Of a stretch of DNA of 64,000 nt, positions 19,601-28,397 are shown in pieces (within the stretch, counting starts at the first letter, position 1; each line of letters begins with the position of its first letter). Position numbers and translations under genes: made by a program. Location: contig NZ_BEGX01000128.1 in NCBI RefSeq assembly GCF_002583555.1, forward strand, positions 47,939-111,938. Reading direction: 5' to 3'. The notes beneath the pieces are model-generated. The model did not search any database, was not told the origin of the DNA, and was given only the letters and a program-made list of their open reading frames with translations. The stretch comes from Pseudonocardia sp. N23 (GTDB taxonomy: Bacteria > Actinomycetota > Actinomycetes > Mycobacteriales > Pseudonocardiaceae).

Positions 19601-20491
19601 CTACGGCGAGCGACGATCGTTCGCGTCGAGAGCGAGGCGCGGCACGATCGGCGGCAGTTCACCGAGCCGGAAGACCCGTTCGGCGTTGCGCCCGGCGACG
19701 GTGGCCAACCGTTCGTCGGACACGCCCCGGACGGCGGCCAGAGCGCGGACGGTCCAGGGCAGGCAGTAGGACTCGTTCGCACGGCCGCGGTGCGGGTGCG
19801 GGGTGAGGAACGGGGCGTCGGTCTCGACGAGCAGCTGCTCCTCCGGGACCAGCGCGGCGGCCTCGCGGAGGTCGTGGGAGTTCTTGAACGTCACCGGTCC
19901 GGCGAACGACAGCACGTACCCGGCGTCGGCGCACTCACGCGCCATCGCGGCGTCACCGGAGAAGCAGTGGAAGACCACCGTCTCCGGCGCGCCCTCCTCC
20001 CGCAGCACGCGGAGCACGTCGGCGTGGGCGTCGCGGTCGTGGATCATCAACGGCTTGCCGAGGCGTTTGGCCAGGTCGACGTGGCGGCGGAACCAGGTCT
20101 CCTGCGCGGCGGGCGGCGAGTGGTCCCAGTAGAAGTCCAGGCCGGTCTCCCCCACCGCGACGACGCGCGGGTCGGCGGCGAGGCTTTCGATCTCGGCGAA
20201 GTCGTCCTCGCCCACCGACGCCGTGCGGGTGGGGTGCAACGCGACGGCCGCGGCGACCCGCGGGTCGGAGTTCGCCGCGGCGACGGCCCAGCGCGCGGCG
20301 TCGAGGTCGTCGGCGATCGTGACGACGCGCGTGACCCCGACCGCCTCCGCCCGGTCCAGCGCCGCGGCGACGTCGTCGGCCGTGACGCAGCCGCACGCGT
20401 CGAGATGGGTGTGGGCGTCCACGGTCGGCGCCGGCAACGGCTCCGGCGGCTCTGGCCGGGGCCTGCGCCCGTACGCGCCCGTCTCCGTCAT
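19601..20491 (-). CDS. tatD: TatD-family metal-dependent DNase
   Basis: 296 residues from ATG 20491 (MTETGAYGRRPRPEP). A TIM-barrel hydrolase with the metal sites VDAHTHLD, VGETGLDFYWDH, LMIHDRDAH, VFHCFSG and ETDAPFLTPHP all present. Members are 3' to 5' DNases or deacylases. A longer frame from 20521 would start inside the 40-bp palindrome and is rejected. Located between metG and rpfB as in M. tuberculosis. Confidence 0.95.
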   Translation of the reverse strand: MTETGAYGRRPRPEPPEPLPAPTVDAHTHLDACGCVTADDVAAALDRAEAVGVTRVVTIADDLDAARWAVAAANSDPRVAAAVALHPTRTASVGEDDFAEIESLAADPRVVAVGETGLDFYWDHSPPAAQETWFRRHVDLAKRLGKPLMIHDRDAHADVLRVLREEGAPETVVFHCFSGDAAMARECADAGYVLSFAGPVTFKNSHDLREAAALVPEEQLLVETDAPFLTPHPHRGRANESYCLPWTVRALAAVRGVSDERLATVAGRNAERVFRLGELPPIVPRLALDANDRRSP

Positions 20492-20510
20492 CGCGCCGCC
20501 CACCGAGGTC

Positions 20511-20550
20511 GTGAGTGGCAACAGTCGCTGCAGCGACTGTTGCCACTCAC
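20511..20550. repeat. 40-bp perfect palindrome, family 2 (copy B)
   Basis: Two perfect 20-bp arms with no spacer; the arm is GTGAGTGGCAACAGTCGCTG. It lies between metG and tatD, both on the minus strand, where it could end metG transcription as a hairpin. It aligns over its whole length with the segment at 5789-5828, which defines a dispersed repeat family in this genome. Confidence 0.85.
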
Positions 20551-20561
20551 AGGGGACGTGC

Positions 20562-22352
20562 TCACTTCTCGATCGGGGCCCACTCCGGGCCGGTCTCGCC
20601 GAGCTCCGGGTCGAGCTTCGCGAAGATCGGCGACGGCTTGGCCAGCGGCCTGCCGGCCTCGATGGGCGTCGACTCCCAGCGGGCCGACTGCGTCTCGTAG
20701 TCGCCGGTCAGGACCTTGTAGGCCGGGCCGTCGCCGAGGTCGTCGACGTCGCGGATCTCCGGCTGCGCGGCCCACACGCCCGTACCGCCCAGCGCCTCGT
20801 GGACCTGCTGCGCCGCGTGCGGCAGGAACGGCGTCAGCAGCGTGTTGGCGTCCTGCACGACCTGCAGCGCGGTGTGCAGGATCGTGTCCCGGCGCTCCGG
20901 GTCGTCCTTGCGCTTCCACGGCTCCTGGTCGGACAGGTACCGGTTCGCCGCGGTGACGACGCGCATCGCCTCGCCCGCCGCCTGCTTGAACCGGTTGCGC
21001 GCCAGCAGCCCGCCGACGGTGTCGAAGCCGGCCTTGGAGATCGCCAGCAGCTCGTGGTCGGCGTCGGCCGGCGCGAGCGGCTTCGGGATGGCCCCGACGT
21101 TCTTGTGCGCCATCGAGATCGACCGGTTGACGAGGTTGCCCCACTCGTTGGCCAGCTCGAAGTTGGTGCGGCGGACGAACTCGTCCCAGGTGAAGTCGGT
21201 GTCCTGGTTCTCCGGGCCCGCGACGGCGATGAAGTAGCGCAGCGCGTCGGGGCCGAACTCGCGCAGGAAGTCACCGACGTAGATGACCCGGCCGCGGCTC
21301 GTCGAGAACTTGGAGCCGCTCATCGTCAGGTACTCCGACGACACGATCTCGCTCGGCAGGTCCAGCGTCCCGAACACGCCGGGCTCGCCCCCGCGGTCGC
21401 CCGCCCCGTTCTGGCCGAGCAGCAGCGCCGGCCAGATCACGGAGTGGAAGACGATGTTGTCCTTGCCCATGAAGTAGTAGGCCTGGGCCGACGGGTCGGT
21501 CCACCACTGCTTCCAGGCATCGGCGTCCGGGCCGCGCCGCGCCCACTCGACCGACGCGGACAGGTAGCCGATCACCGCGTCGAACCAGACGTAGAGGCGC
21601 TTCATCGGCTGGTCGCTCCAGCCGTCGAGCGGGATCGGGACGCCCCAGTCGAGGTCGCGGGTGATGGCGCGCGGCTTGAGGTCCTCGACGAGGTTGGCCG
21701 AGAACTTCAGGACGTTGGGCCGCCAGTCGGTGCGCGTGGACAGCCACGACCCGAGCGACTCCGCGAACGCCGGCAGGTCGAGGAAGAAGTGCTCGGTCTC
21801 GACGAACTTCGGGACCTCGCCGTTGATCTTCGACCGCGGGTTGATCAGGTCGGCGGGGTCGAGCTGGTTGCCGCAGTTGTCGCACTGGTCGCCGCGCGCG
21901 CCGTCGTACCCGCAGATCGGGCAGGTGCCCTCCACGTAGCGGTCGGGCAGCGTCCGGCCCGTCGACGGGCTGATCGCGCCCATCGCCGTCTTCGAGACGA
22001 CGTAGCCGTTCTTGTGCAGCGCCAGGAACAGGTTCTGCACGACCTCGTAGTGGTTCGACGTCGTCGTCCTGGTGAACAGGTCGTACGACAGGCCGAGGCC
22101 CTGCAGGTCGCCGGTGATGACCTCGTTGTACTTGTCCGCGAGCTGGCGCGGGGTGAGCCCCTCCGCGTCGGCCTGCACCTGGATCGGGGTGCCGTGCTCG
22201 TCGGTGCCCGACACCATGAGCACCTGGTCGCCGACCATTCGCCGGTAGCGGGAGAAGACGTCGGAGGGCACACCGAAACCGGAGACGTGGCCGATGTGCC
22301 GCGGGCCGTTGGCGTAGGGCCACGCAACGGCGGTCAGCACGCGGGAGCTCAT
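20562..22352 (-). CDS. metG: methionyl-tRNA synthetase
   Basis: 596 residues, class I synthetase. HIGH motif in GPRHIGHVSGFG; a four-cysteine zinc knuckle CPICGYDGARGDQCDNCG at about 144-161; the KMSKS loop appears as GSKFSTSRG, so the canonical second lysine position is a serine variant. The C-terminal anticodon domain (about 380-540) follows; no C-terminal tRBD dimer domain is present. ATG start with TACGCT 6 bp upstream suggests a leaderless mRNA. The upstream neighbour on the other strand is khtT. Confidence 0.97.
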   Translation of the reverse strand: MSSRVLTAVAWPYANGPRHIGHVSGFGVPSDVFSRYRRMVGDQVLMVSGTDEHGTPIQVQADAEGLTPRQLADKYNEVITGDLQGLGLSYDLFTRTTTSNHYEVVQNLFLALHKNGYVVSKTAMGAISPSTGRTLPDRYVEGTCPICGYDGARGDQCDNCGNQLDPADLINPRSKINGEVPKFVETEHFFLDLPAFAESLGSWLSTRTDWRPNVLKFSANLVEDLKPRAITRDLDWGVPIPLDGWSDQPMKRLYVWFDAVIGYLSASVEWARRGPDADAWKQWWTDPSAQAYYFMGKDNIVFHSVIWPALLLGQNGAGDRGGEPGVFGTLDLPSEIVSSEYLTMSGSKFSTSRGRVIYVGDFLREFGPDALRYFIAVAGPENQDTDFTWDEFVRRTNFELANEWGNLVNRSISMAHKNVGAIPKPLAPADADHELLAISKAGFDTVGGLLARNRFKQAAGEAMRVVTAANRYLSDQEPWKRKDDPERRDTILHTALQVVQDANTLLTPFLPHAAQQVHEALGGTGVWAAQPEIRDVDDLGDGPAYKVLTGDYETQSARWESTPIEAGRPLAKPSPIFAKLDPELGETGPEWAPIEK

Positions 22353-22358
22353 GTGGCC

Positions 22359-22402
22359 AGCGTATTCCCCGCCCGGATCCCGACTGTGCGCGGCGTTACG
22401 GT
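22359..22402. promoter_or_regulatory. divergent leaderless promoters of metG and khtT
   Basis: Minus strand: TACGCT (22364-22359) six bases before the metG ATG at 22352. Plus strand: TACGGT (22397-22402) six bases before the khtT GTG at 22409. Identical spacing on both sides of a 56-bp intergenic region makes chance unlikely. Confidence 0.5.
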
Positions 22403-22408
22403 GGCGGG

Positions 22409-22891
22409 GTGAACGTCGAGGTGACCCCTTTGCCCGGAATCGGTGTCCGGAAGGACTTCGCCACGCGAGCCGGGCGGCGCATCGGCGTCGTCACGCACCG
22501 GGACGGCAAGATCGAGCTGATCGTCTCCAAGTCCGACGACCCCGACGCCGCCCTCGCCTCCCTGCCGCTGACGATGGAGGAGGCCAGCGCGCTCTCCAAC
22601 CTCCTCGGCGCCCCGCAGCTCGTCGCGCAGCTCACCGAGGAGCACCGCGACATGCCGGGCATCCACACCCGCCAGCTCCCGATCAACCAGGGCTGCCCCT
22701 TCGACGGCCGCACCCTCGGCGACACCGCACTGCGCACCCGCACCGGCGTCTCCGTCGTCGCCGTCATGCGCGCCGGCCAGGTCCACGCCTCCCCCACCCC
22801 CGACTTCACCCTCACCGCCGGCGACCTGCTCGTCACCGTCGGGACCTCCGAGGGACTGGAGAACGCGGTCAAGATCCTCAAGCGGGGCTGA
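22409..22891 (+). CDS. K+/H+ antiporter regulatory subunit, KhtT-like (TrkA-C domain)
   Basis: 160 residues. The N-terminal half (LPGIGVRKDFATRAGRRIGV) resembles KhtT/AmhM-type subunits and the C-terminal half (about 85-158: TGVSVVAVMRAGQVHASPTP, then DFTLTAGDLLVTVGT) is an RCK_C/TrkA-C ligand-binding domain. Such subunits gate a CPA2 antiporter in response to nucleotide or pH. It is translationally coupled to the antiporter gene by TGATG overlap, which fixes its partner. GTG start with leaderless -10. Confidence 0.88.
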   Translation: MNVEVTPLPGIGVRKDFATRAGRRIGVVTHRDGKIELIVSKSDDPDAALASLPLTMEEASALSNLLGAPQLVAQLTEEHRDMPGIHTRQLPINQGCPFDGRTLGDTALRTRTGVSVVAVMRAGQVHASPTPDFTLTAGDLLVTVGTSEGLENAVKILKRG

Positions 22892-24069
22892 TGAACCACA
22901 CCGCACTCGAACTGCTCGAACTCGGTGCGATCTTCTTCGGGCTCGGCCTGCTCGGCCGGCTCGCCGGACGCATCGGCCTCTCCCCGATCCCCCTCTACCT
23001 CCTCGGCGGCCTCGCCTTCGGCGAGGGCGGCCTCGTCCCGCTCGGCGACATCGGCGACTTCACCTCCCTCGCCAGCGAGGTCGGCGTCGTCCTGCTGCTC
23101 CTGCTGCTCGGGCTGGAGTACTCCGCCTCCGAGCTCATCACCGGGCTGCGACGGTCCTGGACCGCGGGCCTGCTCGACATCGTCCTCAACGCCGCCCCCG
23201 GGGTCGCGGTCGCGCTGATCCTCGGCTGGGGACCCGTCGGCGCCATCGTGATGGCCGGCGTGACCTACATCAGCTCGTCGGGGATCGTCGCCAAGGTCCT
23301 GTCCGACCTCGGCCGCATCGGTAACCGCGAGACACCGGTCGTGCTGTCGATCCTGGTGTTCGAGGACCTCGTCATGGCGCTCTACCTGCCGATCCTCACC
23401 GCGCTCCTGGCCGGGGTGAGCTTCCTGGGCGGCCTCACCGCGGTCGGCATCTCGCTGCTGGTGATCACCGTCGTGCTCGTGGTCGCCCTGAGGTTCGGAC
23501 GCTACGTCTCCGCGGTCGTCGACAGCCCCGACCGCGAGGTCTTCCTGCTCAAGGTCCTCGGCGCGGCGCTGCTGGTCGCCGGGTTCGCCTCCGCGATGCA
23601 GGTCTCCGCCGCCGTCGGCGCGTTCCTGCTGGGCATCGCGATCTCCGGGTCCACCGCCGAGAACGCCACCAAGCTCCTCGAGCCGCTGCGCGACCTGTTC
23701 GCCGCGGTCTTCTTCGTCGTGTTCGGCCTCAACACCGATCCCCGCTCCGTCCCGCCCGTTCTCGCCTTCGCCGTCGGGCTCGCCGTGGTGACGACGGTGA
23801 CCAAGATCGCCACCGGCTGGTGGGCAGCACGCCGCCAGGGCATCGGGAAGCTCGGCCGGGCCCGAGCGGGCGCCGCCCTCGTCGCCCGCGGAGAGTTCTC
23901 GATCGTCATTGCGGGCCTGGCCGTCGGCTACGCGGCCGTCCCGGCGGAACTGGCCGCCCTGGCGACCGCCTATGTCCTGATCATGGCCGTCCTCGGCCCG
24001 ATCGCCGCCCGCTACGTGGAGCCGATCACGAGAAGGCTCGTCCGCACCCCCGCGGCCCCTGCCACCTGA
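22891..24069 (+). CDS. CPA2-family K+/H+ antiporter, KhtU-like
   Basis: 392 residues, about 12 membrane helices, Na+/H+ exchanger fold. Conserved segments include YLLGGLAFGEGGLVPLG, LLLLLLGLEYSASEL, YISSSGIVAKVLSDLGR and the VFEDLVMALYLP acidic helix typical of CPA2 ion-binding sites. It lacks the cytoplasmic RCK domain of KefC, consistent with the separate KhtT-like subunit encoded just before it. Probably exports K+ from the cytosol when activated. Convergent with rsmI, with a 59-bp palindrome in between. Confidence 0.9.
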   Translation: MNHTALELLELGAIFFGLGLLGRLAGRIGLSPIPLYLLGGLAFGEGGLVPLGDIGDFTSLASEVGVVLLLLLLGLEYSASELITGLRRSWTAGLLDIVLNAAPGVAVALILGWGPVGAIVMAGVTYISSSGIVAKVLSDLGRIGNRETPVVLSILVFEDLVMALYLPILTALLAGVSFLGGLTAVGISLLVITVVLVVALRFGRYVSAVVDSPDREVFLLKVLGAALLVAGFASAMQVSAAVGAFLLGIAISGSTAENATKLLEPLRDLFAAVFFVVFGLNTDPRSVPPVLAFAVGLAVVTTVTKIATGWWAARRQGIGKLGRARAGAALVARGEFSIVIAGLAVGYAAVPAELAALATAYVLIMAVLGPIAARYVEPITRRLVRTPAAPAT

Positions 24070-24104
24070 CCGCCCGCCCAGCAAGATGCGACCGCCACCC
24101 TCGA

Positions 24105-24163
24105 CCGAGTTCGACCTCAGACTGGTTCGATCATGGTCGGAACCGGTCTCACGTCGAGCTCGG
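24105..24163. repeat. 59-bp imperfect palindrome, family 1 (copy 2)
   Basis: Left arm begins CCGAGTTCGACCTCAGACTG, right arm ends CACGTCGAGCTCGG, pairing with a few mismatches around the core GGTTCGATCATG. It lies between the convergent khtU and rsmI genes. About 80 percent of positions match the copy at 42502, and the length is identical. Suitable as a bidirectional terminator, although no T-run is present. Confidence 0.8.
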
Positions 24164-24196
24164 CGAGGGGGTGGGCGTGCATTCGAGCGGGGGACG

Positions 24197-25048
24197 CTAG
24201 GAGGGGCGGGCGGCGAGGGCGGCGTTGTAGAGGTCGCGTTTCGGGACTCCCGTCGCGCCGGCGACCACTGCCACCGCGTCCTTCAAGCGTTCGCCCTCGG
24301 CCACGCGCGCTTCCACCTCCGGCAGCAGGCTCTCGATCGACGGAGCCTCCGAGGGGGCGGCGCCCGCGAGGACGACGGTGATCTCGCCGCGCACCTCGCC
24401 GGTGGCCCACTCCGCCAGCTCGGTGAGCGAGCCGCGGACGACCTCCTCGTACTTCTTGGTGAGCTCCCGGCAGACCGCGGCGGCGCGGTCGCCGCCGAGC
24501 ACCTCGGCGGCCTCGCGCAGGGTGTCGACCAGCCGGTGCGGGGACTCGAAGAACACGGTGGCACGGCGTTCGGTGGCCAGCTCGGCGAGCCAGCGCCTGC
24601 GCTCGCCGGAGCGCCGCGGCGGGAAGCCCTCGAAGCAGAAGCGTTCGCAGGGCAGGCCCGACAGGACGAGGGCGGTCGTGACCGCGGAGGGGCCGGGCAG
24701 GCAGGTGATCGGCAGCTCCTCGGCCGCGGCGGCGGCGACGAGGCGGTAACCGGGGTCGGAGACGGCGGGCATCCCGGCGTCGGTGACGACGAGGACGGTC
24801 GCCCCGGACCGGATGGCATCGAGCAGGCCGGGTAGCCGCGCGGCCTCGACGGAGTCGTAGTGGCTGACGACCTTCCCGCTCACGGTCACGCCCAGCGCCG
24901 CGACGAGGGAGCGCAGCCGTCGGGTGTCCTCGGCGGCGACGATGTCGGCCTCGGCGAGCGCCTCGCGCAGTCGCACCGAGGCGTCGCGGGCGTCGCCCAG
25001 CGGGGTCGCGGCGAGGACCAGTCGGCCCGCCGGGGAGTCGGTGCTCAT
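24197..25048 (-). CDS. rsmI: 16S rRNA (cytidine-2'-O)-methyltransferase
   Basis: 283 residues, tetrapyrrole-methylase fold. LVLAATPLGDARDASVRLRE, AAEDTRRLRSLV, VTDAGMPAVSDPGYRLV and ITCLPGPSAVTTALVLSGLP are family signatures, and FEGFPPRRSGERRRW follows. RsmI 2'-O-methylates C1402 of 16S rRNA, the position next to KsgA-dependent fine tuning of the decoding site. Divergent from pmt with only 24 bp between starts; TAGGCT lies 6 bp before the ATG. Confidence 0.96.
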   Translation of the reverse strand: MSTDSPAGRLVLAATPLGDARDASVRLREALAEADIVAAEDTRRLRSLVAALGVTVSGKVVSHYDSVEAARLPGLLDAIRSGATVLVVTDAGMPAVSDPGYRLVAAAAAEELPITCLPGPSAVTTALVLSGLPCERFCFEGFPPRRSGERRRWLAELATERRATVFFESPHRLVDTLREAAEVLGGDRAAAVCRELTKKYEEVVRGSLTELAEWATGEVRGEITVVLAGAAPSEAPSIESLLPEVEARVAEGERLKDAVAVVAGATGVPKRDLYNAALAARPS

Positions 25049-25054
25049 GCCGGG

Positions 25055-25064
25055 AGCCTACGAT
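25055..25064. promoter_or_regulatory. overlapping divergent -10 elements of rsmI and pmt
   Basis: The minus-strand TAGGCT (25060-25055, 6 bp before rsmI ATG) and plus-strand TACGAT (25059-25064, 8 bp before pmt GTG) share two base pairs. RNA polymerase cannot occupy both at once, so the two genes should be mutually exclusive in initiation. Confidence 0.5.
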
Positions 25065-25072
25065 CGGCCCGC

Positions 25073-26650
25073 GTGGGGGTTCGCGGGGAAGTGTTGACGC
25101 CCGGCGCGGAGGTCGTGGGCACGCCGCCGCCGCTGCGCCCGCCCGTGACGCTCGACCCGCGCCGCATGCTCGGCGTCGCCGGTCTCGACGACAGGCTCCG
25201 CGGCTGGGTCCTCACGATCGTGGTGGGCCTGCTGGGCGGGGTGCTGCGGTTCGCCGGGCTGCGCTTCCCCACCGACCAGGGCACCCCCGTCTTCGACGAG
25301 AAGCACTACGTCCCGCAGGCGTGGCAGATGCTGCGCAACGGTGGTGTCGAGGACAACCCCGGCTACGAGCTGGTGGTGCACCCGCCGCTGGGCAAGCAGC
25401 TGATCGCGCTGGGCGAGTGGCTGTTCGGCTACGACGCCATCGGCTGGCGGGTGGCGGCCGCAGCGGCGGGGACGTTGTGCATCGTCCTGATCATCCGGGT
25501 GACGCGGCGGTTGACGCGGTCGTCGCTGCTGGGTGCGGTCGCGGGGCTGGTGCTGATCTGCGACGGGCTCTCCCACGTGCAGTCGCGGATCGGGATGCTC
25601 GACGTGTTCGCGGCGTTGTTCGTGCTGGCGGCGTTCACGACGCTGGTGCGTGACCGCGACGACGTCCGGGAGCGGATGGCCGTCGTGATGGCGGAGGGTC
25701 GCGTCGACGACACGCCGTACGGGCCGCGGCTGGGTGTCCGCTGGTGGCGGTTCGGTACCGGGGTGCTGCTGGGCCTGGGCTGTGCGGTGAAGTGGTCGGG
25801 CATCTACTGGGTCGTCGCGTTCGCGGCGTTGACGATCCTCTGGGACGTGATGGCCCGCCGGGCGGCAGGCGTCCGCCGGCCCTGGGCCGGGACCGTCAGG
25901 CGGGACCTGCTGCCGGGGGTCTGGGCGCTGGCCGTGGTCCCGGTGCTGGCCTATCTGTCGGCGTGGTGGGCGTGGTTCGGCAGCGAGACGTCGGTGGACC
26001 GGCACGCCGTGGGGATCATGGTGGGGTCGGGCGGACCGTTCTCGTTCGTGCCCGACGCGGTGCGCTCGCTCTGGTACTACAGCGGCCACGTGCTGGCGTT
26101 CCACGAGGGGCTCGACACCCCGCCGGGCAACCCGCACCCGTGGGAGTCGAAGCCGTGGACGTGGCCGATGGGGCTGCGCCCGATGCTCTACTACTACGCG
26201 GGTGGCAGCGACGTCAGCGGCTGCGGCACGGGTGACTGTGTGTCGGCGGTGATGCTCGTCGGCACTCCCGCGTTGTGGTGGCCGGCGCCGCTGGTGCTGG
26301 GCTGGGCGTTGTGGCGGACGTGCACGCGGTTCGACTGGCGCTATGCGGCCGTGCTGGTCGGCTACGGGGCGGGCTTCCTGCCGTGGTTCCTGAACCTGAA
26401 CCGGCAGATGTACTTCTTCTACATGGCGCCGGTGGTGCCGTTCCTGGTGATCGGGACGGTGCTGGTGATGGGCGAGATCCTGGGCCGGGCCCGTGCGCAT
26501 CCGGAGCGCAGGCAGACGGGGTTGCTGGTCGTGGCGTTGTGGGTGGGGCTGATCGTCGCGAACTTCGCCTGGTTGTGGCCGGTCCTCAACGGCGTCTCGA
26601 TCACGCAGCAGCACTGGCAGGCGGAGCTGTGGCTGCCGTCGTGGCGGTAG
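25073..26650 (+). CDS. pmt: dolichyl/polyprenyl-phosphate-mannose protein O-mannosyltransferase
   Basis: 525 residues, about 11 membrane helices, GT39 family, close in length to M. tuberculosis Pmt (Rv1002c). The catalytic first-loop acidic pair is in TPVFDEKHYVPQAW; HPPLGKQLIALGEWLFGYDA and the RIGMLDVFAALFVLAAF helix are family features. It transfers mannose from polyprenyl-phosphate-mannose to Ser/Thr of secreted proteins during Sec export. GTG 25073 is chosen; a second in-frame GTG at 25091 is possible. The first 40 residues are a cytoplasmic tail. Ends 5 bp from the convergent Lrp-like gene. Confidence 0.94.
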   Translation: MGVRGEVLTPGAEVVGTPPPLRPPVTLDPRRMLGVAGLDDRLRGWVLTIVVGLLGGVLRFAGLRFPTDQGTPVFDEKHYVPQAWQMLRNGGVEDNPGYELVVHPPLGKQLIALGEWLFGYDAIGWRVAAAAAGTLCIVLIIRVTRRLTRSSLLGAVAGLVLICDGLSHVQSRIGMLDVFAALFVLAAFTTLVRDRDDVRERMAVVMAEGRVDDTPYGPRLGVRWWRFGTGVLLGLGCAVKWSGIYWVVAFAALTILWDVMARRAAGVRRPWAGTVRRDLLPGVWALAVVPVLAYLSAWWAWFGSETSVDRHAVGIMVGSGGPFSFVPDAVRSLWYYSGHVLAFHEGLDTPPGNPHPWESKPWTWPMGLRPMLYYYAGGSDVSGCGTGDCVSAVMLVGTPALWWPAPLVLGWALWRTCTRFDWRYAAVLVGYGAGFLPWFLNLNRQMYFFYMAPVVPFLVIGTVLVMGEILGRARAHPERRQTGLLVVALWVGLIVANFAWLWPVLNGVSITQQHWQAELWLPSWR

Positions 26651-26655
26651 CGCGT

Positions 26656-27663
26656 TCAGTGCTCCGACGCGAGGGTGAACAGGCCGTCGCGTTTGAGGGT
26701 GCCGACGACCGGTGACGCCTCGGCCTCGGTGACCCGGTCGAGCCAGGCCGCGGACGTGAGCAGGTCGTGCAGGGCGTCGACGGTCGGGAGCGCGACCTCG
26801 GCGACGATCTGCCGGTCGCCGGTGACGCACGCGGCGTGGCGGACCGAGGGTTCGCGGGAGAGCGCGGTGGCTACGGCGGGCACGTCGCGCGGGGCGCAGC
26901 GCACCGAGACCACGGCGCGGACGGTGAAACCGAGCAGGGCCGGGTCGACGACGACGCGCAGCCGCAGGCCGCCCTCGCGGCGCAGCCGTTCGACGCGCCT
27001 GCGCACCGCGGACGCCGACAGCCCGGTGACGCCCGCGAGCTCGTCGACGTCGCGGCGGCCGTCGTGGGCCAGCGCGGCGAGGAGCAGGGCGTCGGGCCGG
27101 TTGACGTCCTTGGCCTCGCCGAAGGGCGCGTACTCGGGTGGGGGCTCGACGTCGACGAGGGCGTCGTGCTCGGCGTCGCCGATCAGGCCGGGCCGCCAGT
27201 GCGCGGAGGTGCGGACGTAGCGCAGGACCGTCCAGACCCCGGAGCCGGCGAGCGCGGGCAGCAGCGGCAGCTCGTCGAGGGTGAAGGCGGCGAGCCGGGC
27301 GGGGTCGCAGTCGATCTCGGCGAGGCATCCGTAGGGGCCGGCGAGGACGTGGGCGTTGCGCGTGTCGCGGCGGTTGGCCAGGGCCAGCGCCCCGATGCGT
27401 TCCTTGCCGGGTTCACAGCGCAGGGCGACGATCGCGCCCGCCGAGGGGGCCGCGGCACCCGTCACCCGGACGGACCCGCCGGCGAGGAGCTCGGTGCCGT
27501 GGCGTTCGACGACGCCGTCGGGCTCACCGAGGGCGGCGGCGATCCGCGGCCAGGAGGCCCGGCCGTCCACCTGCAGCGCTCCGACGATGCGGCGTTCCAG
27601 CCCTGTCAGGGTGCCTCCCACGTGCACACCCCGCCGTTCGTCGTGCCCGTTCGCCGTGATCAT
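26656..27663 (-). CDS. Lrp/AsnC-family transcriptional regulator with two tandem halves
   Basis: 335 residues, about twice the usual Lrp length. Two HTH-plus-sensor units are visible: first HTH around RRIVGALQVDGRASWPRIAA, second around LAALAHDGRRDVDELAGVTG with SASAVRRRVERLRREGGLRL. Each is followed by a beta-alpha RAM-like segment (VRAVVSVRCAPRDVPAVATA in the second). Fused-duplicate AsnC proteins are frequent in actinobacteria and their effectors are mostly unknown. Convergent with pmt. Confidence 0.87.
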   Translation of the reverse strand: MITANGHDERRGVHVGGTLTGLERRIVGALQVDGRASWPRIAAALGEPDGVVERHGTELLAGGSVRVTGAAAPSAGAIVALRCEPGKERIGALALANRRDTRNAHVLAGPYGCLAEIDCDPARLAAFTLDELPLLPALAGSGVWTVLRYVRTSAHWRPGLIGDAEHDALVDVEPPPEYAPFGEAKDVNRPDALLLAALAHDGRRDVDELAGVTGLSASAVRRRVERLRREGGLRLRVVVDPALLGFTVRAVVSVRCAPRDVPAVATALSREPSVRHAACVTGDRQIVAEVALPTVDALHDLLTSAAWLDRVTEAEASPVVGTLKRDGLFTLASEH

Positions 27664-27729
27664 TCTGGCTGATCACGGGCTGTCGGTACTGCCTGGCCGG
27701 TGTCGCCCACCCAGGGTAGCCCCGACGGG

Positions 27730-28311
27730 TCAGCAGCCGTCGAGCCGCAACGGTCTGTGTACCGGATCGACGCCGAGAGTAAGGGAATCGAAGGTCGACC
27801 GGTAGCCGCACCCGGGACCGGCGACGACCTCCACCTGACGGTCGGTGGCCGGGTCGCCGTGGAACCGCACCAGGGTGGGCGGGGAGCCCTCGGCGAGCCC
27901 CTGCCAGACCAGCGTGTCCTGGGCCAGCGGGCCGGAGCCGCGCCGCAGGTGGACCGAGTACGCGATGTCGGCGAACGCGTGTCCCTCGACGACGACCAGC
28001 CGGTACGCCCCACCCTCGACGACGGTCAGGTCGCGTTGCGGGCCGGAGAACCGCAGGCCGACGATCGCGATCGCGCACCAGCCCGCGAGCAGCACCACGC
28101 CCAGCAGGGCGGTGAAGACGCGGTTGGCGCGCCGCCGCGGGACGACGGCCGCGGCCGCTGTGATCAGCGCGATCGTCACACCGACGAGAACCGCTGTCGC
28201 GGGGCCGCCCCACGCCAGGTGGAACGGGTTGAGCGCCGTGAACGCAGCGAGCACCGCCGCCACGAGGGCGCAGGCCGCACACACCACAGACCGCCGACGG
28301 ACCGCGAACAC
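27730..28311 (-). CDS. membrane protein of unknown function, three TM helices
   Basis: 193 residues from a GTG start. Three hydrophobic helices occupy about residues 8-30, 38-58 and 66-88, followed by an extracytoplasmic beta-rich domain of about 105 residues containing two cysteines near the C-terminus (GPGCGYRS and the final Cys), a possible disulfide. No family was recognised. It lies between the Lrp-like gene and aspS, on the minus strand. Confidence 0.7.
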   Translation of the reverse strand: MFAVRRRSVVCAACALVAAVLAAFTALNPFHLAWGGPATAVLVGVTIALITAAAAVVPRRRANRVFTALLGVVLLAGWCAIAIVGLRFSGPQRDLTVVEGGAYRLVVVEGHAFADIAYSVHLRRGSGPLAQDTLVWQGLAEGSPPTLVRFHGDPATDRQVEVVAGPGCGYRSTFDSLTLGVDPVHRPLRLDGC

Positions 28312-28397
28312 CCCCCACGTGCTGACGACGCCCCCGGCGCCGCCCGGCGACCGTATACCCGGCCGGACCCGCTGCGACGCAACGGGTCCGGCCGGCG

